From: Brachypterus glaber
Taxonomy: Eukaryota; Arthropoda; Insecta; Coleoptera; Kateretidae
Assembly: GCA_958510825.1 (NCBI GenBank)
Contig: OY294048.1
Location: forward strand, 18,989,589 to 19,053,588
DNA: 64,000 nucleotides
Direction of reading: 5' to 3'
Of the stretch, positions 13,309-27,000 are shown one piece after another (position 1 is the first letter of the stretch; each line of letters opens with the position of its first letter). The notes under the pieces are model-generated. The model ran no database searches. It was given only the letters and a program-made list of their open reading frames with translations, and was not told where the DNA came from. The position numbers were made by a program, and so were the translations under genes.

Positions 13309-13582
13309 TGTGGCTTGGTTCTGAAAAGGCTAATGTCAAAAATTTTAAACGGATACACTAAGTCAAACATTGGCTGTTTTAGCTGTTTAACAGCAATGTT
13401 TATTGAAAACACACGTCAGCCCTTGTCGCTTTTAAGCGATAAATGTAAAAACTTTAAAAAGTCTACATTTATCTCACGAGCACTGACATTGGCTTTTTTA
13501 GGTTATATAGATCTGAAAAAAATTAGTTCGGCGCTGTAAATCGAAAATCGGAAATAGTTGGCCCTTTTAGAACCAAGCCACA
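13309..13582. mobile_element. Short MITE (~275 bp)
   Basis: The left terminus TGTGGCTTGGTTCTGAAAAG is mirrored by CTTTTAGAACCAAGCCACA at the right, about 22 bp with two mismatches. A 74-codon open frame inside (13315-13539) has no recognised domain and is probably incidental. Confidence 0.75.
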
Positions 13583-14900
13583 AAAATAAATCGCCATTTT
13601 TTTTTATTTCAAAATGAAGTGGCGCCCCAACCTAATTTATTTTTTTAAGAAAAAGAAAAAGTTTGGCACAATTTTATTATAGTATTTTTTACGACATGAG
13701 GACAAATTTAAAAATAGTTATTTGCGCTCCTAGTAGAGGTAAGTGAATTTTTCTGTGTGGGGACGTATTTAAATAAACACGACCGAAGACAGAAAAAACT
13801 TACCTACAAGTAGCGCATTACGTTTTTCTCACTACCAAGGAGTTAAAATCTTGTTTCATTTATAATATTTTTGACATTTATATGTGTGACAATTCAAGAA
13901 ATCATTCTTTTAAATTAAAATTAGAAATAGTAGTCTTGTGTCTAGATGTCCCCCTGCGGTAAATGTAAGCACACTTACTGTCCTTGTGCCGTAAATCGTT
14001 TTTTTTTTGTCTTTAGTTACGGTTTTGTTTCTATTGATTTCATCTACCACTAAGTGCGCTCGATATAGTACTTTCCATTACTGTCGACTTTTTGATTAAG
14101 TAATGTCAACTAACCTAGTTGGTAGTGAAAAAATGTTTTTCTTTTTTTAAATAAACCAACTTACATACTTAAAAACGTATTTTTCTTCAAGCGTACTAAA
14201 ATGTCCATATTTTATAACTGAACACACTAGTAGTGATCTATTTTTTACAGTAAAAAAATGAGTTCATTGTTGTACGCCTTAAAAAAAAGTTAGCAAAACC
14301 ACCACTGGCGGCAGCACTCTTTGACTTTGATGACAGCCATACTTTAAACTTGTTTGTTTATTATGTATACAGGTGGTTGAGATTCTGTGCAAAAACCGTG
14401 TGAGAAATTGATTAAAAATGATTGAAGCAGAATATAGGGTTTATACACCTACAAATCTCTCCGAAATTGCAAATGCTACATTAGACAAGTAACCATCGAA
14501 ATCGTGAAAAGTGTACGATTCAACCTACGAAAAAAAATTAAAATGAGCTAAGGAAGGTTTAAGTTTATTTCAAAAGGGTTTTATTGGCCTATTTTAATAA
14601 AAAAAGATATACTTTATTACTAAATAAATTAAATTCAAAAATTTAAATTTAAAAAAATATATATAGGATGCTTGAAGAAAAAATAATCTTTCACTCAGAG
14701 GAAAAGTGCTTTTTTGTACTCCGCTTCGCTTCGTCCGTAAATTCTACAGACTAGTAAAAAAAAGCTTTACTTTTCCTCTTAGTAAAACCATATACTATTT
14801 TTGAAATACCCTAATTTACATACCTAAAAAATAAGGTTTTTTGGAGGCGGTGAAATGTGCCCTTTTGTATGGATATCTATGAGGGCATCCATACTCATAA
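13583..14900. repeat. Intergenic with a dispersed repeat copy
   Basis: The block at about 13960-14160 (landmark TAAGTAATGTCAAC) reappears in reverse orientation at about 34670-34830, so it belongs to an interspersed family. A CTCCGCTTCGCTTCG block flanked by AAAAGTGC/AGCTTTACTTTTCCTC lies near 14700-14780. No gene is seen. Confidence 0.5.
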
Positions 14901-15656
14901 ACACTACAAATTGTAAAACCAACGTATAACACTGGTAAAAGATTACAAATTATACAATCGTCTAAGTAAGCAAACATATTTTCTTCAGTTTTGGAAATGT
15001 GTAAAATTTAAAACATACTTTTGTTTCCAGGATCCGATAAGTTATTGTAATATTGTAAGCTTTCCTTTTTTGCTACAAACATTAAAACCATTAAATTTAA
15101 ATTAGGAAAATTAAATATTTATTATTTATACCGGGTGTCAACAGATAGTGGAAGCAGTGCATTATTTCTTTATTTTAAAACCTTTTGATCTTATTGCTTT
15201 CCCATTTTGAAAATTTTTAAAATTTCGGGAATGCCTTGTATTCATGCAAAAATCCAAACTCCACCCCCTGAGAGAAGGGGGTATTTTTCTTGAAGATAAT
15301 AATATTGGGGTTTTTGTGGTTTCTGAAAGTGAATCTGATAATAAAAACTCTGTTTTACACTACAAATCGTAAAAACCAACGTATAACACTGGTAAAAGAT
15401 TACAAATTATACAATCGTCTACTTAAGCAAACATATTTTCTTCAGTTTTGGAAATATGTAAAATTTTAAAACATACTTTGTAGATAAAGCTTTCCTTTTT
15501 TTCTACAAACATTAAAACCATTAAATTTAAATTAGGAAAATTAAATATTTATTATTTATACCGGGTGTCAACAGATAGTGAAAGCAGTGCACCATTTCTT
15601 TATTTTAAAACTTATTGCTTTCCCATTTTTAAAATTTTCAAAATTTCGGGAATGCC
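14901..15656. repeat. Direct duplication of a ~300-bp block
   Basis: The segment beginning ACACTACAAATTGTAAAACC at 14901 recurs at 15357 with the same order of landmarks (AACACTGGTAAAAGATTAC, ATACCGGGTGTCAACAG, TTTCGGGAATGCC). The second copy has a few small deletions. The intervening ~120 bp contains a TGAATCTGATAATAAAAA motif found many times in the window. Confidence 0.8.
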
Positions 15657-16869
15657 ATGCAAAAATTTTTTTTTTGCTTATTTTTGCGTTTTATGACGTT
15701 TTATGTCTATATAAATCAATTTCGAGCAAAAAAAAATGGTCGCTCGATCGGTCGGTCTGTCCGTCAACACGATAACTTAAGAAAGCTTTAAGCTAGAGAC
15801 TTGAAATTTGGCATACAGGTATCTTATCAAAAGTTCTCTCTCGGGATTGTTTTAGGTGAACGTTGGGGTGCGGCAAGGGGGCAAGTGGGGAAAAGTACGT
15901 ATTTTTTACAAAAAATTGAAATTGTTATATAGGGCTTTTTAAGGTTGCTGAAATTGAATCTGATAATACGAAAATTCGTATATTGGGGTTTTGAGGTTCC
16001 TGAAAGTGAATCTGATAAAAAAAAATCTATTTTACGAGCGGAGGTGAAAATGCGAAAGCTCTTTTACTGGGCAGTGTATTTTTTCTTGGGTACACAAATT
16101 GGGATGTATGTTGCGCTTTAGCAGGAAGTTGATCGGATTATTCATCTTGAGTTATGGACTGACAGACAGACGGATATTTTCAAAGTTTCTCATTTAGTCA
16201 TGAAACACATTTGTATCCAAGAAATTTTTGTCTATGACATTTTTAGGTGATTTTGGAAAATGCGAAACTACTATTCCAGCAATTGCTCTGTGAATAGTAT
16301 GATAACGAATAGTACACCGAAGAAGCGAAAAATGAAAAGCTCGTATATGTTTTTGGCATATTGAATTTTTTAACTGACACTAAATGTAAACGTCAATAGT
16401 TTTATACTATATGAGAGATGGGGCCCCGGGGATCACAGATATATTTTTTTTATTTTTTTATTACCGATAAGTAAAAGAAAAAACCAAGTAATTTCTTTAA
16501 CGAATATTATATCTACACTTTATTAAGCAAATTCCACAAAATAAACAAATAAAAATACTAATAAATATTATCTAAGCTAAATAAGTTTATCATAAAAACT
16601 ATTATATTCTTTTGACATTAAAAATCTTTTAACTCTTCTAGATGATTACACTTAGAGACGTTCCGAGCCTTTTGTCGTGGGTTATTTTTTTTAGGCCATC
16701 ACCCCTCAAAAATTATTTACCCACAAACATTTTTTTTAACCCCAAAACTTTTTATAGTTTTGCCGACTACCAAAAAATTTTTTATGACTAAAAAATAGGT
16801 CCTCACCTTCCCCTCGCCCAAAATTATTTTTTTTTAAATACAAAAAAAAACAAAACAAAACATGCTCAA
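15657..16869. other. Intergenic, no gene recognised
   Basis: The stretch contains several copies of the TTGAGGTT(C/G)CTGAAAGTGAATC motif, scattered through the window and probably the ends of a repeat family. A GGTCGGTCTGTCCGTC block near 15750 and a second GACAGACAGACGG block near 16160 are simple-sequence-like. I see no exon. Confidence 0.45.
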
Positions 16870-17155
16870 CCCCGAAAACAAGCCTTGTCCCTGATGGTTT
16901 CTATCAAACCTTTGCACCCCTACCAAAACAGAGAAAAAACACCCTCAAAACAAAACAACTTTGTCGCTGACGGTTTCTACCAAAACTTGGCAACCTGCAC
17001 CCTGGCTACCACAAAAACAAGAAGATCCTCAACCCCCAAAAACAAGCTTTGTCCCTAACGTTTTCTACATTTCTACCAAACCTTGGCGCCCCTAACAAAA
17101 AAGAAGGAACACTAGCTAAAAAAAAGCTTTGTCCCTGACGGTTTCTACCAAACCC
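16870..17155. repeat. ~60-bp minisatellite, TTTGTCCCTGACGG family, locus 2
   Basis: About four to five degenerate units with CTTTGTCCCTGACGGTTTC and CCAAACCTTGGCGCC, separated by A-rich runs. This is the same family as at 10560-10815 and 49150-49320. The units here are more diverged and vary in spacing. Confidence 0.75.
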
Positions 17156-17483
17156 AAAGAAAAATACACTGCCCATTAAAATCGCTTTCCCATTTTTCAC
17201 CTCCGCGCGTTAAATGGATTTTTTATTATCAGATTCACTTTCAGAAACCTCAAAATCCCCAATATAGAAACTTTCACTAAAACTACCCTCCACCCTCCAG
17301 GGGGTGGAGTTTCATTTCTAATATTAAGAAAAACTAATAAACTTTTTTTTTTTTTAATAATTTATTTCTGACCCAAAATGCAGTACAAAACTGGTAACTA
17401 GGAATAGCTAAATACTCACAAAATTTTAACTCAAAACTTTAAATTGGATTAAATTATTCAATATTTCATGGTAAAATATATAT

Positions 17484-17805
17484 ATTTTTGCTAATTTTGC
17501 TACAGTTTTCTTTACTTTTATAAACAAGAGATGGCACTACATGTGCTCATTCTAACACTTGAGACGGAATATTCATACCGTATCTAGAGCTAGAATGGAT
17601 TAATTCTGTTTTTGAAAAGTGTGTGTATTTGCTTAAATTCTAAAGCAGTAGTATAAAAAAAATATTTCTTTTCAAACACAGCTCTAGATAATATCTACCA
17701 GGATGGTATGAATATTCCGTATGAAGAATTAGAATGAGCACAATAGTGCCATCTTTTGTTTATAAAAGTAAAGAAATCTGTAGCAAAATTAGCAAATATT
17801 TGACC
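17484..17805. mobile_element. Fold-back element, ~320 bp
   Basis: The left arm (TTTGCTAATTTTGCTACAG, then TTTATAAACAAGAGATGGCA) is mirrored by the right arm (TGCCATCTTTTGTTTATAAA, then CTGTAGCAAAATTAGCAAA). Arms are roughly 130 bp around a ~50-bp centre. No coding content. Confidence 0.8.
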
Positions 17806-18766
17806 AGTTTTTATCAATTTAGTTTAAAAAATTAAACCTGCTCCATCTATTGTTAAATATTTAAACCTGATATATGTCACAACAATCTGACATACTTCAA
17901 TTTTTGCATTATAATTTGTAAATATGTGCTAAAATTAATTAAAAATCTTTTTTAACTACTGATTTGATAAAATTATTAAATAACATTAATTGCTTTATTA
18001 AAAAATATGTGTTTTGTTTCATTTACAATGACGAGTCACAAAACACATTGTTTTTAACCGTGTCCTCAGTTTAAAGCCATACAGTGTTTCATATTTGCAG
18101 TCGAAGAAAAAGTATAGTCTACAACACGTATGGAATAGTCATTCCGGGATCGCGGGACCATCATACTCGCCTGCCGGCTCGTATGACAAACTTTCCGCTC
18201 GCGCGGAATATTGTCCATTCCATACTAGTTATAGAATATACTATTATTTATTTATATTATTATTATTAATATATGAACAAATTTGCCGTACAATAATAAA
18301 ATGTACCTATGTTTTTTATTACTATTTTTTTATGCAAGAAAACAATAAAAAACAAATCAATAACATTACAAAGGCCTGCGATATATTTTTGTTTTTTTTT
18401 GTAGCAACTAGAGAATTTCAAAAAACACAACAAATCCTGACAAAATTCTGTGCCAAATTTCAGCTCAAAAAAATTTAATTAGGCTCCGACCCACTTCATT
18501 TGAAAATTGGAAAAAACTAAAAATAATATATTTTTTTAATTAAATACAATCACACAATACAATCAAATACAAATCAATAAAAATACAAGTCAAATCCCAC
18601 CCAAAATGAATGAAAAAAAAAATATTAATAATTTGATTTACTTTTTTTTCAGCTATTAAATGAAGTGGCAGCTTTTTGAATCAAAGTCTTGTTTTTGATA
18701 AAAAAAAATATAAGAGTTAATTATCCCTTTTATTTATTTTCTTGTTAAAATGTGGTTTACCTACGC

Positions 18767-18813
18767 GTAGGTACGTTAGCTACGTTCGTAGGTACGTTAG
18801 CTACGTTCGTAGC
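18767..18813. repeat. 21-bp minisatellite
   Basis: Slightly more than two copies of GTAGGTACGTTAGCTACGTTC are arrayed head to tail. The unit is itself partly palindromic around GCTACG and CGTAGG. Confidence 0.85.
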
Positions 18814-18939
18814 TTAACCGGTTTGTATTTATATGAACTGTTAGTTTTTTGTTTAAAAATCGCCACCTATTTCAAAATATGCCTAGCTCAAGTATGAGGC
18901 ACTCAAAATATAATCTACCGCGTCACAGATTGGCACAAT

Positions 18940-19270
18940 TTGAGAAAGGTAGCTACTACTAGTGCATATTGGAGAAACCTTAAAAAATACCAAAGTCTAG
19001 TTTTTAATTTGTTAGTTAGATTAGAACTATATTCTATTTCTGAGTTTTTGGACGAACCAACTGTTAGATTTTTTTTTAAATGTGTAATTTTAATGTGTAA
19101 TTTTTTTACCTTTTTATTTTTTAAATTTGTAATTTATATTTTTTATTGTGTAATTTACTATTTTGTAATTTTGACAATATTTCATATTTAAAATTGTTTA
19201 TTCCAAGATACTTGAGGGCTGTATTTTAATTTATGAAATAAATGATTTATTTATTTATTTATTTATTTAG
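18940..19270 (+). mobile_element. Non-LTR retrotransposon 3' tail (decayed)
   Basis: A short open frame with no domain runs into an AATAAATG signal and a (TTTA)n tail at about 19243-19270. This is the usual finish of a retroposed insect LINE. I infer the class only from the tail; the body is not recognisable. Confidence 0.4.
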
Positions 19271-19957
19271 CTACTTTAATTTTAATAAAACGTGCTTTGA
19301 CTCATTTGCGAAATCGTGGTAAAGAAAAAATATAATTTTAATTTTTGTTTTCAGTTTTCGAATGAAGTGAAGCGGACCCTAATTTAACTTTTTTGAGCTG
19401 AAATCTGTCACAGAATTTTCTTATGATATTTTTGTTTTTTGAAATGCCTACTCTAGTGGCTACCCATGGCTCACTTGAATGATATTTAATATTATAGGTA
19501 TACCAAACACCCCCATCTCCAAAAACCCATATCCAGTCTACATTGTTCACCTTTTTTTGTAGTAAACTTGATCAAGGACCACTTTTATTACACATGTGTA
19601 ATACACAGTATGTACATATGTACAGGGTTTTGGGCTTGATTTAATAAATTGCATGTCCTAGATGGCAGAATTTTTTTTCCAAAAAAGCACCGTGTATAAT
19701 AAAAAAAAATGTTGATCTGTGTTATAGTAATAATATGATAATGCATGCCTTTAAAATGACTATATTCAAAGCAATATTTGGGTATAGTAAAATAAATCTA
19801 TTGTTGCAGTCCAGTATACACTAACATGATCTCTAGATCACCAATACAGTTTACAGTCATCGTTTTATTTTTTTATTGCTATTGTGTGCATTGTAGTGAG
19901 TACATTTATTAATTAAACTAGTATATTTTTATTTGTATTTAAATAATTTTTCATTCG
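19271..19957. other. Intergenic, no gene recognised
   Basis: AT-rich sequence with no supported exon. At about 19330-19440 it shares, in reverse orientation, a TTTTTTGAGCTGAAAT(T/C) block with about 18400-18480, so another dispersed repeat is present. Confidence 0.4.
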
Positions 19958-21115
19958 CTTGCATTTCAAAGTGACATTTTTTCGTTAGAAATTTTAAATG
20001 AGAAGTGACACTTTTGTTAAAAGTTCCACGGTGGGCTTTAAGCTTACAGAGATGAAAAAATCGAACACCCCATAACTGACAACGGGATATTATTTCTAAT
20101 GCTTTCAGAAGTACATGTTCGTTGAGAACAATCGTAGGTGTAGCCGTTTTTTATTCCATCAAAAATTAGTATATGTGACCCAAAAAAAATTCAAATTAAA
20201 AAATTTGGAGGTCTTACCCCTTAAATTTGTTTATTGGGGTAAGAGTTTCATCCCTAATTTTTTTCAAAATTTTTGAAAAAATCTAGAGGTCGCTCACAGC
20301 CATTTTTCAAAAAATATGTTTGCTTAGCTTTTTTTATTTTTTTAAGGCCCAAGGATTTTTTATTTAAATCTATTTAAAACGAAACGGTATAAAATGATAG
20401 TAAATTGCTAACCTCAAAAAAAATCTGAATTTTTCTTTCAAAATAGCGGAGCTGTGCCCCTTAAAGTTTGAAAATTCACTACATTGCTTGATTTTAGGTC
20501 TAATTACAGGCACAAAAAAATGTTTTTCATTGTCTTCAAACATTGTGCGTGTAGCCCAATATGTCCTCACATAAAAACAACTATATTTTTGTTATCGGAT
20601 ATACAGCACGGTGGGCTTTAAGCTTACGGAGATAAAAAAATCGAACACCTCATAACTGACAACGCGATTTTTTTTGAGGTTAGCAATTTACTATCCCTTT
20701 ATACCGTTTCGTGTAAAAAAGATTTAAATCAAAAATCCTTGGGCTAAGCAAACATATTTTTTGAAAAATGGCTTGAGCGACCTCTAGATTTTTTCAAAAA
20801 TTTTGAAAAAAATAGGGTATGAAACTCTTACCCCAATAAACAAATTTAAGGGGTAAGACCTCCAAATTTTTTAATTTGAATTTTTTTTGGGTCACATATA
20901 CTAATTTTTAATGGAATAAAAAACGGCTACACCTACGATTTTGTTCTCAACGAACATGTACTTCTGAAAGCATTAGAAATAATATCCCGTTGTCAGTTAT
21001 GGGGTGTTCGATTTTTTCATCTCTGTAAGATTAAAGCCCACCGTGGAACTTTTAACAAAAGTGTCACTTCTCATTTAAAATTTCTAACGAAAAAATGTCA
21101 CTTTGAAATGCAAGC
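19958..21115. mobile_element. Fold-back element, 1.16-kb palindrome
   Basis: The left arm (about 19958-20423) opens GCTTGCATTTCAAAGTGAC and is mirrored by the right arm (about 20667-21115), which closes CACTTTGAAATGCAAGC. Landmarks in both arms include CCACGGTGGGCTTTAAGCTT-like and AACATGTACTTCTGAAAGC. A third, partial copy of the arm start lies in the spacer at about 20606-20668. No transposase is seen. Confidence 0.9.
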
Positions 21116-21325
21116 AATTTAAGGCGTGAAACCTCCAAACTTTTGAATTTGAAATTTTTTTGGGTCACATATATACTAATTTTTGATGGAATAAAATACG
21201 GCTACACCTACGATTTTGTTCTCAAAGAACATGTAATTCTGAAAGCATTAGAAATAATATCCCGTTGTCAGTTATGGGGTATTCGATTTTTTCATCTCCG
21301 TAAGCTTAAAGCCCACCGTGGTTCG
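21116..21325. repeat. Extra partial arm of the adjacent palindrome
   Basis: This stretch repeats the right-arm sequence of the preceding element (CGGCTACACCTACGATTTTG, then AGCCCACCGTGG) in direct orientation with scattered substitutions. It looks like a second, truncated insertion or an unequal-exchange product. Confidence 0.8.
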
Positions 21326-21761
21326 TATTTTGTTTTACTTTGGCGGGCTGCAGCCTATCAATAGTATATTGTATTGTATTTGTATATATCTTTATTGTAT
21401 ATAATAAAGGTAAATGTTTATATTATAAGAATTGGCAAATCAGTCTAGTATAACTAAATTCTATATATAAAAAAATAATATAATGTTAATAAAAAAAGTT
21501 TAACTTAAAAGTTACAGGAGAGTGTATAATTTAATGTAAATGAGTGAAGTTAATTAGATTATAATCTATATTATATAATAAAATAATTATTTGTTCCAAA
21601 AAAATAAAATTGAAGAAAGGCATAGATACCAAATAATATCAAAGACTACAGATAGAATATAACTAGACAGCTTACAATTTATAGTTATTCATTCAAAACA
21701 AAAGCGCGCAGTTTCAAACAGTTCCATATGAATGAGTAGATTAGCTTAGCTTTTTTAGAGT

Positions 21762-22751
21762 TTAAGTTATTAAGAGCATACAACAGGCCATCAGTATTAG
21801 TAGGATATTTATATACCAAAAGGGTTCATAGAGAGGGCAGTTAAAAAACATATGGGTTAGTGTCTCCTGTTCTGATTTGTTACACATTGTGCATATTTCA
21901 TCAGGGTTAATTTTGTATAAAGAACCTCTAAAATAAAAACTCAGGGTTTTTATATTACTTGTACTTAGTTGGGCAATTACTCTAATAATGCTGATATGTT
22001 CTTTAAATTTAAGATAGGTGTTACTATGCATATGAACTTATACATTACACAGTAATTCCCAGAGCTGACTTTCTAGGTCTTTATTATATAAGAATGTTTT
22101 GTATTGCTCTAACATTCGGTTTTTATTTCTCTTTAGATTATTATAAGTTAGATTATTCCAAATATTAATTTTATTTATTTTAGTTAATATACCCTTTATA
22201 CCTGAAATCCAGTTATACTTTACAGGAATGTTTTGCACATTTTAAAGTTTATCAAAGCATATTTTTGGGTAGCGATTATCTTGGATAGACAAAAATTTTA
22301 ATAACCAAGATATTGTTACTTTAAATACTGAGTAGGATAAGTGAATTGTACCAGATTCAACTCTAACTACATCATCTGGTGTATTTGAGGGTAAACAAAG
22401 CAGTCGTTTAAAGAAGAATACCTGAACTCTTTCAATTAAGTCAAAATATCTGAGTGACCAGAAGGGTGATGCATTTAAGAGAGTATTCAGTATTATTGAG
22501 TTATATAACTCCATCCTAATATTCCATGAGTTAGCTTTCGATTTTGCCATAAGTGTTATGACGGCGCCTATAGCTGTCTTAGTTTTAGTCACTGATGATT
22601 TTGCCATCTCTAAAAAAATTGCAGAAATGGAGAATGTCACACATAGATAAGTGTATTGGTTGACAGTTTCTAGAGGTTCATTGTCATATTTAAAGTTATA
22701 GTTGGTTTTGTAGCCACATTTAGAGAAGCATACTACTTTTGTTTTCATCAA
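21762..22751 (-). pseudogene. LINE reverse transcriptase C-terminal remnant (decayed)
   Basis: Three consecutive minus-strand open pieces in different frames (22751-22242, 22238-22038 and 22031-21762) read as the C-terminal part of a non-LTR retrotransposon polyprotein. The first has the post-catalytic features of such reverse transcriptases: KTKVVCFSK, then a YTYLCVTFS block, then ASPFWSLRYFDLIERVQVFF and the LLKFLSIQDNRYP-like region. The last has a zinc-knuckle-like motif, CTMCNKSEQETLTHMFFNCP (C-x2-C-x8-H-x4-C spacing or close). The YxDD catalytic core is not present. Two or more frameshifts separate the pieces, so this is a 5'-truncated dead copy. The clade was not determined. Confidence 0.8.
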
Positions 22752-23066
22752 TAATATATTAAAGTACTAGTTTCATTAAAATTAATTTTATGTAGGTACT
22801 TACTTCTTTGAGCAAAGTTTTATCCAAGTTCTAAGATAGTAAGAACTTAATATACCGATACCATTTGTTATATACATACAGGTCCAGGCATCGGTGTACA
22901 AGAGGGATAAGGTGTAAAAATAGGTACAGTTTGTTTAATATTTACAAAAAATGGTAATTGGGGGTTTTGAGACCCGCTAAAAATGAATTTGATATTTAAA
23001 GAATTCTATCCGTACCCCTTAATGGGGTAGCACCACCCCTTTTTTATATAAATATAATTTATATAT

Positions 23067-23150
23067 GGGAGAATTATCTCAGCGGTCTAAGGCATGGATA
23101 TAGCATTGACACTGAGTCAATGATCGTGAGTTCAAACCTCACTGGCGCCG
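23067..23150 (+). repeat. tRNA-derived SINE head
   Basis: An internal pol III promoter pair is visible: an A-box-like TATCTCAGCGGTCTAAGG and a B-box-like GAGTTCAAACCTC. The two ends do not form a seven-base acceptor stem, so this is not a working tRNA. The sequence after the B box (GGCGCCGATTGCC, then CAGTTAATTAATAAT) recurs diverged near 30590-30650, as expected for a dispersed SINE. Confidence 0.6.
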
Positions 23151-23892
23151 ATTGCCTTTTTCAGTTAATTAATAATCGAAATTTGGCGAAGGCGTACTCC
23201 CTAGATATATTGGTTCGAAAGTCAATTAAAGCCGTTGGTTCCCTCTACTACTAGCCCACACAAGTCCTGGACTTAGGGGATGCTTAATTAAGTAGAATAG
23301 TACGAGGTTAAAAACATACAAACAAATATATTTTGCATGTAACCTGAAAAAAAAAATGGTACCTGGGATTTTTCGTCTCGCTGAAAAGGAATTTAATATT
23401 TAAAAAAATCTGTCTCTTCCCTTAGAACCACCCCTACTTACCTACTTATATTTTTTCAATTAAAATGATAGAACCGCACATATTTACAATTTTTTATTAA
23501 CCTGATAAGTTATCAATGTTATCAGTGATAACATTTGGTACATTGGGGTTTTGCAAGTCGCTTAAGACGAATTCAATATTTTACAAAATCTATGTGCCTC
23601 GCGCAAAAAAATTCACTTAACGCAATTTCATCCGCGAATTTATTGTACACAGTTGCCTGGACCTGTCTATATATATATAGAAAGTTGTAAAGTTTCAAGG
23701 GGAAAGGGGGTTAAAAAAAGCATGATATACTTAATGGACGTCCCCAAACCACTTTAACTCAGTCTCTTTTACCTTTTTTAAATTGTTTTTAATTTAATTT
23801 ATTACTATTATGTATATTAAATATTTTCTAAAAGCTTGTGTAAAATAGTTTATAGTTTTTTTTAAATTAACTTAATTAATTTTTCTTTTAAG

Positions 23893-24005
23893 ATATATGT
23901 GGACCATTATATTTAACAATAAATGCATTAAATGATCATAAACTTGAGTTAAACTGGAATTTTACATGTATGGACCATCCGGATACTATTTTATTAACGG
24001 ACACG
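23893..24005 (+). CDS. PLCXD paralogue 1, exon a (N-terminal extension)
   Basis: Begins after a TTTTAAG acceptor and ends at GTAAGA. It reads ICGPLYLTINALNDHKLELN, then WNFTCMDHPDT, an N-terminal extension strand pair. It aligns with the first exon of the second paralogue (KCGRVHITVSSF, then LEMNWITHCEY), with the same entry phase and phase 0 exit. Confidence 0.75.
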
Positions 24006-27000
24006 GTAAGAAATAAAAATAAAACGGAATAAGAGGCATTTCGCGCCTAGCCTGCCACCTTTTTGCATTTATCTCACGGATTTTGACGAAACTTGGGATA
24101 CATATATTTAGTACCATGGTATCATATTTTTCAAATCCATCCACTTGTTAAGTACATACAGGGTGTTTAAGTTAGCTTAGTACCATCTACATACACTTAA
24201 CAGTCCATTATCTCCTATAAATATTAATTTAAAGAGCTACAAGTTTGCTCATAACTACTTTTATCGTCCGATAAATAATTTACCCTCCTAAGGGTACCTC
24301 TGAATAGTAGTTTTTATTTAGTATCTCTGGAATTCCATTAAATACAGTGAAGATTTTTTTCACATGCCTTAACATTGATAAAGCCTTTTTATGTAATTTT
24401 TAATTTAGTAATTTTAACAGGGAAGTGCAAAATGGGGGGTGATGTCACTTTTTTGTCCCATACTTTTTTATCTGCAGCTTTTTTGACATTTTCGCAATAA
24501 AATATTCATCATTAATCAAAAATACATAAAAAGGTACTCTTTATGTAACACCGTAGGGCCAACCGTTCTCGAGAAAATTTTAACTCAAATTTCACGTTTT
24601 GAGCATCCAATAGGAACTAAAAATGCGCCAATCAAATTTTCAATACTGCATGGCGATTCTACATTAGAAAGTACGAGAAAAAGTTCCCGTATACAAGTTT
24701 TTACAAATTTATTGGTAAATTTTGTTAAGAACGTTTCACCCTACGGTATTACATAAAGAGTCCTTTTTTATGTATTTTTATTTAAAAAATATTTATTTTA
24801 TCTACAGATAAAAAAGTTTGGGGCAAAGAAGTGACATCGCTCCTACCCATTTTGCACGTCCCTGGTTAAAATTACTAAATAAAAATTACATAGCCTTTAT
24901 CAATGTTAAGGCATGTGCAAAAAATTTACTGTAGTTCATAGGGTTCCAGAGATATTAAATAAAAACTACTTTTCACATTTGTGCACTTAGGAGACCATCC
25001 GGAGGCTACGACTCGTAGCTCCCTTAGGGCTCATTTCCTGACCAACATTTTTAAGAACTTTTTGTCTTATTTTCGCATTATATTCATTTGATTCGCCAAT
25101 TCTGAATCATTCTGTATTTTAATTAAATAGTATTTTTTACGATTTTCTATCAAATAAGTCTTACAAGATTACATAATTCAATATTTTCTTTGTATTTCAG
25201 GAAAACAAAACTGTATTTGAAACACTAATAATTAGTAATCGATACGGATACCATAAAACAAAAATATCTTTTGATATAGTATCCCCCTTTCCTGGAAACT
25301 GGAACAATAATACAGAAAGTAAAATATTTGGACCTTCCTGTTTTAATTATGCTATTGTTAGTAGGATAATGGGGAAAACAATTGACTGGCAATGTTTAAA
25401 AATTCAACCTACATGGATGGAAAAGTAAATATATTTGCACTATTCAATTTTATGGTCATTAAAAAGAAATTGCAATCATCTCATTCAGATCAGCATATAA
25501 ATCAAAATACAGTGGGGTCCAAAAGTCACCCTCCCCCCTCTTAACTTTTGAACGAGTTGAGATATGGATTTCAAATTTAGAACTCTTAAATAAGACAACT
25601 TAAACTATCTTTAAGCATATATTTGATACTTTCAGCTCTTAAAATGTGGGCAGGGGGGCATGGGGGGAAATTTTATTAAATTCATTATGAAATTAGGCAT
25701 TTTTAAAAAATTGGTTGGATTTTTTAGAGAAATTTTAACAAAAATACCCATTCAACCTTATTTTAAACCCAAAAAAAAATGTTTAAAAAAAATAAAAAAT
25801 ATACAGTTAAATGGAGAATTTTATAAGCTTTAAAATGATGTATCAGACGACCCACCTTTCCATTTAAAAAAATGTCGCCCCATGCCCCCCTGCCCACATT
25901 TTAAGAGCTAAAAGTATTAAATATTAAAGTCGATATCTAAACTTGTTCAAAAGTTAAGAAGGGGGGGAAGACTTTTGGACCGCTCTGTATATTTTTACTA
26001 CTTTAGCTTAAAGTATTAAACCAAATATTATTTAAAAGTAAATCAGGTGGTTTTTGACATTTTGGCATAAAAAACATGATTTTTTGAACATTTTAAGTAC
26101 CCCGCTTGTCGTGAAAAAAACAATAGCATCATCATGTGCCAAATTGCAGGTGGAACAAAAAAATTGGGTAATTTAAAAATTTAAATGATAAATAAAAAAT
26201 GTTTGTTTTATAAGGCACGGATTTTTCAATCGAATAAATCTGAGTTCACGCCTCCATGTAAAATATACAAGTCGTCCGAATCGATCCCTTCCCAAGTAAC
26301 ACGCTTAGATTTTACAGATTAAATTGGCTGTACCTCGCATTTTAAACCAGCTTTTAGCTTTATTTCGGTAATTTAATTTTCTGTATTTAGGATTTTTTAT
26401 TAAGCTGTTCTTAACACTTTATATCCACTGTAATAGCTATAATCGACATGGCGCAGCCAATAAATAGTACAAAATAAAACCACAGCTTTTTGTGTTATTT
26501 TTTATATACTTTAAAACTATCTTAAAACAATTAAAAATAATAGAAATTTAATGCATTTTAAAACCGCTTAATGCTAGCATTATTGCCTAGTCACTCACTC
26601 TCATTGTCAAAATGGTTATCCATCCGGCGGTAAATAGCGGAACTAATTCATTACAAAAATCTGTAACCTAAAATAATATATTTCATACAGGAAGCTTGTC
26701 TTACTTACAGCCTATAGAGTCGACTAATAGATGTCAATGATGTAAGCTTCGCCATTTTTTTGCTTTCCTTAGTAAAAAAAATGAAAATCTGAAAAAAAAA
26801 TATTAACTTATGAAACTCTTTTACTGTTAAAAACATAATATCCTGTAAATAACATTTATTGAAAGTTTTCGGATCGTGAATAAAATAAAATAATTAAAAA
26901 AAAAATTAAAAAAAACATTATTTACATTAATTTATTTTTAATAAACCTTCACTATTGCTGGGGCCCGTGAATTATAATAAGTTTTTGTCATCACTTTTCA

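Noticed and set aside
23067..23150. A functional tRNA gene
   Set aside because: The A- and B-box-like parts are present but the ends do not form an acceptor stem and no anticodon arm of proper shape is clear; a SINE head fits better.
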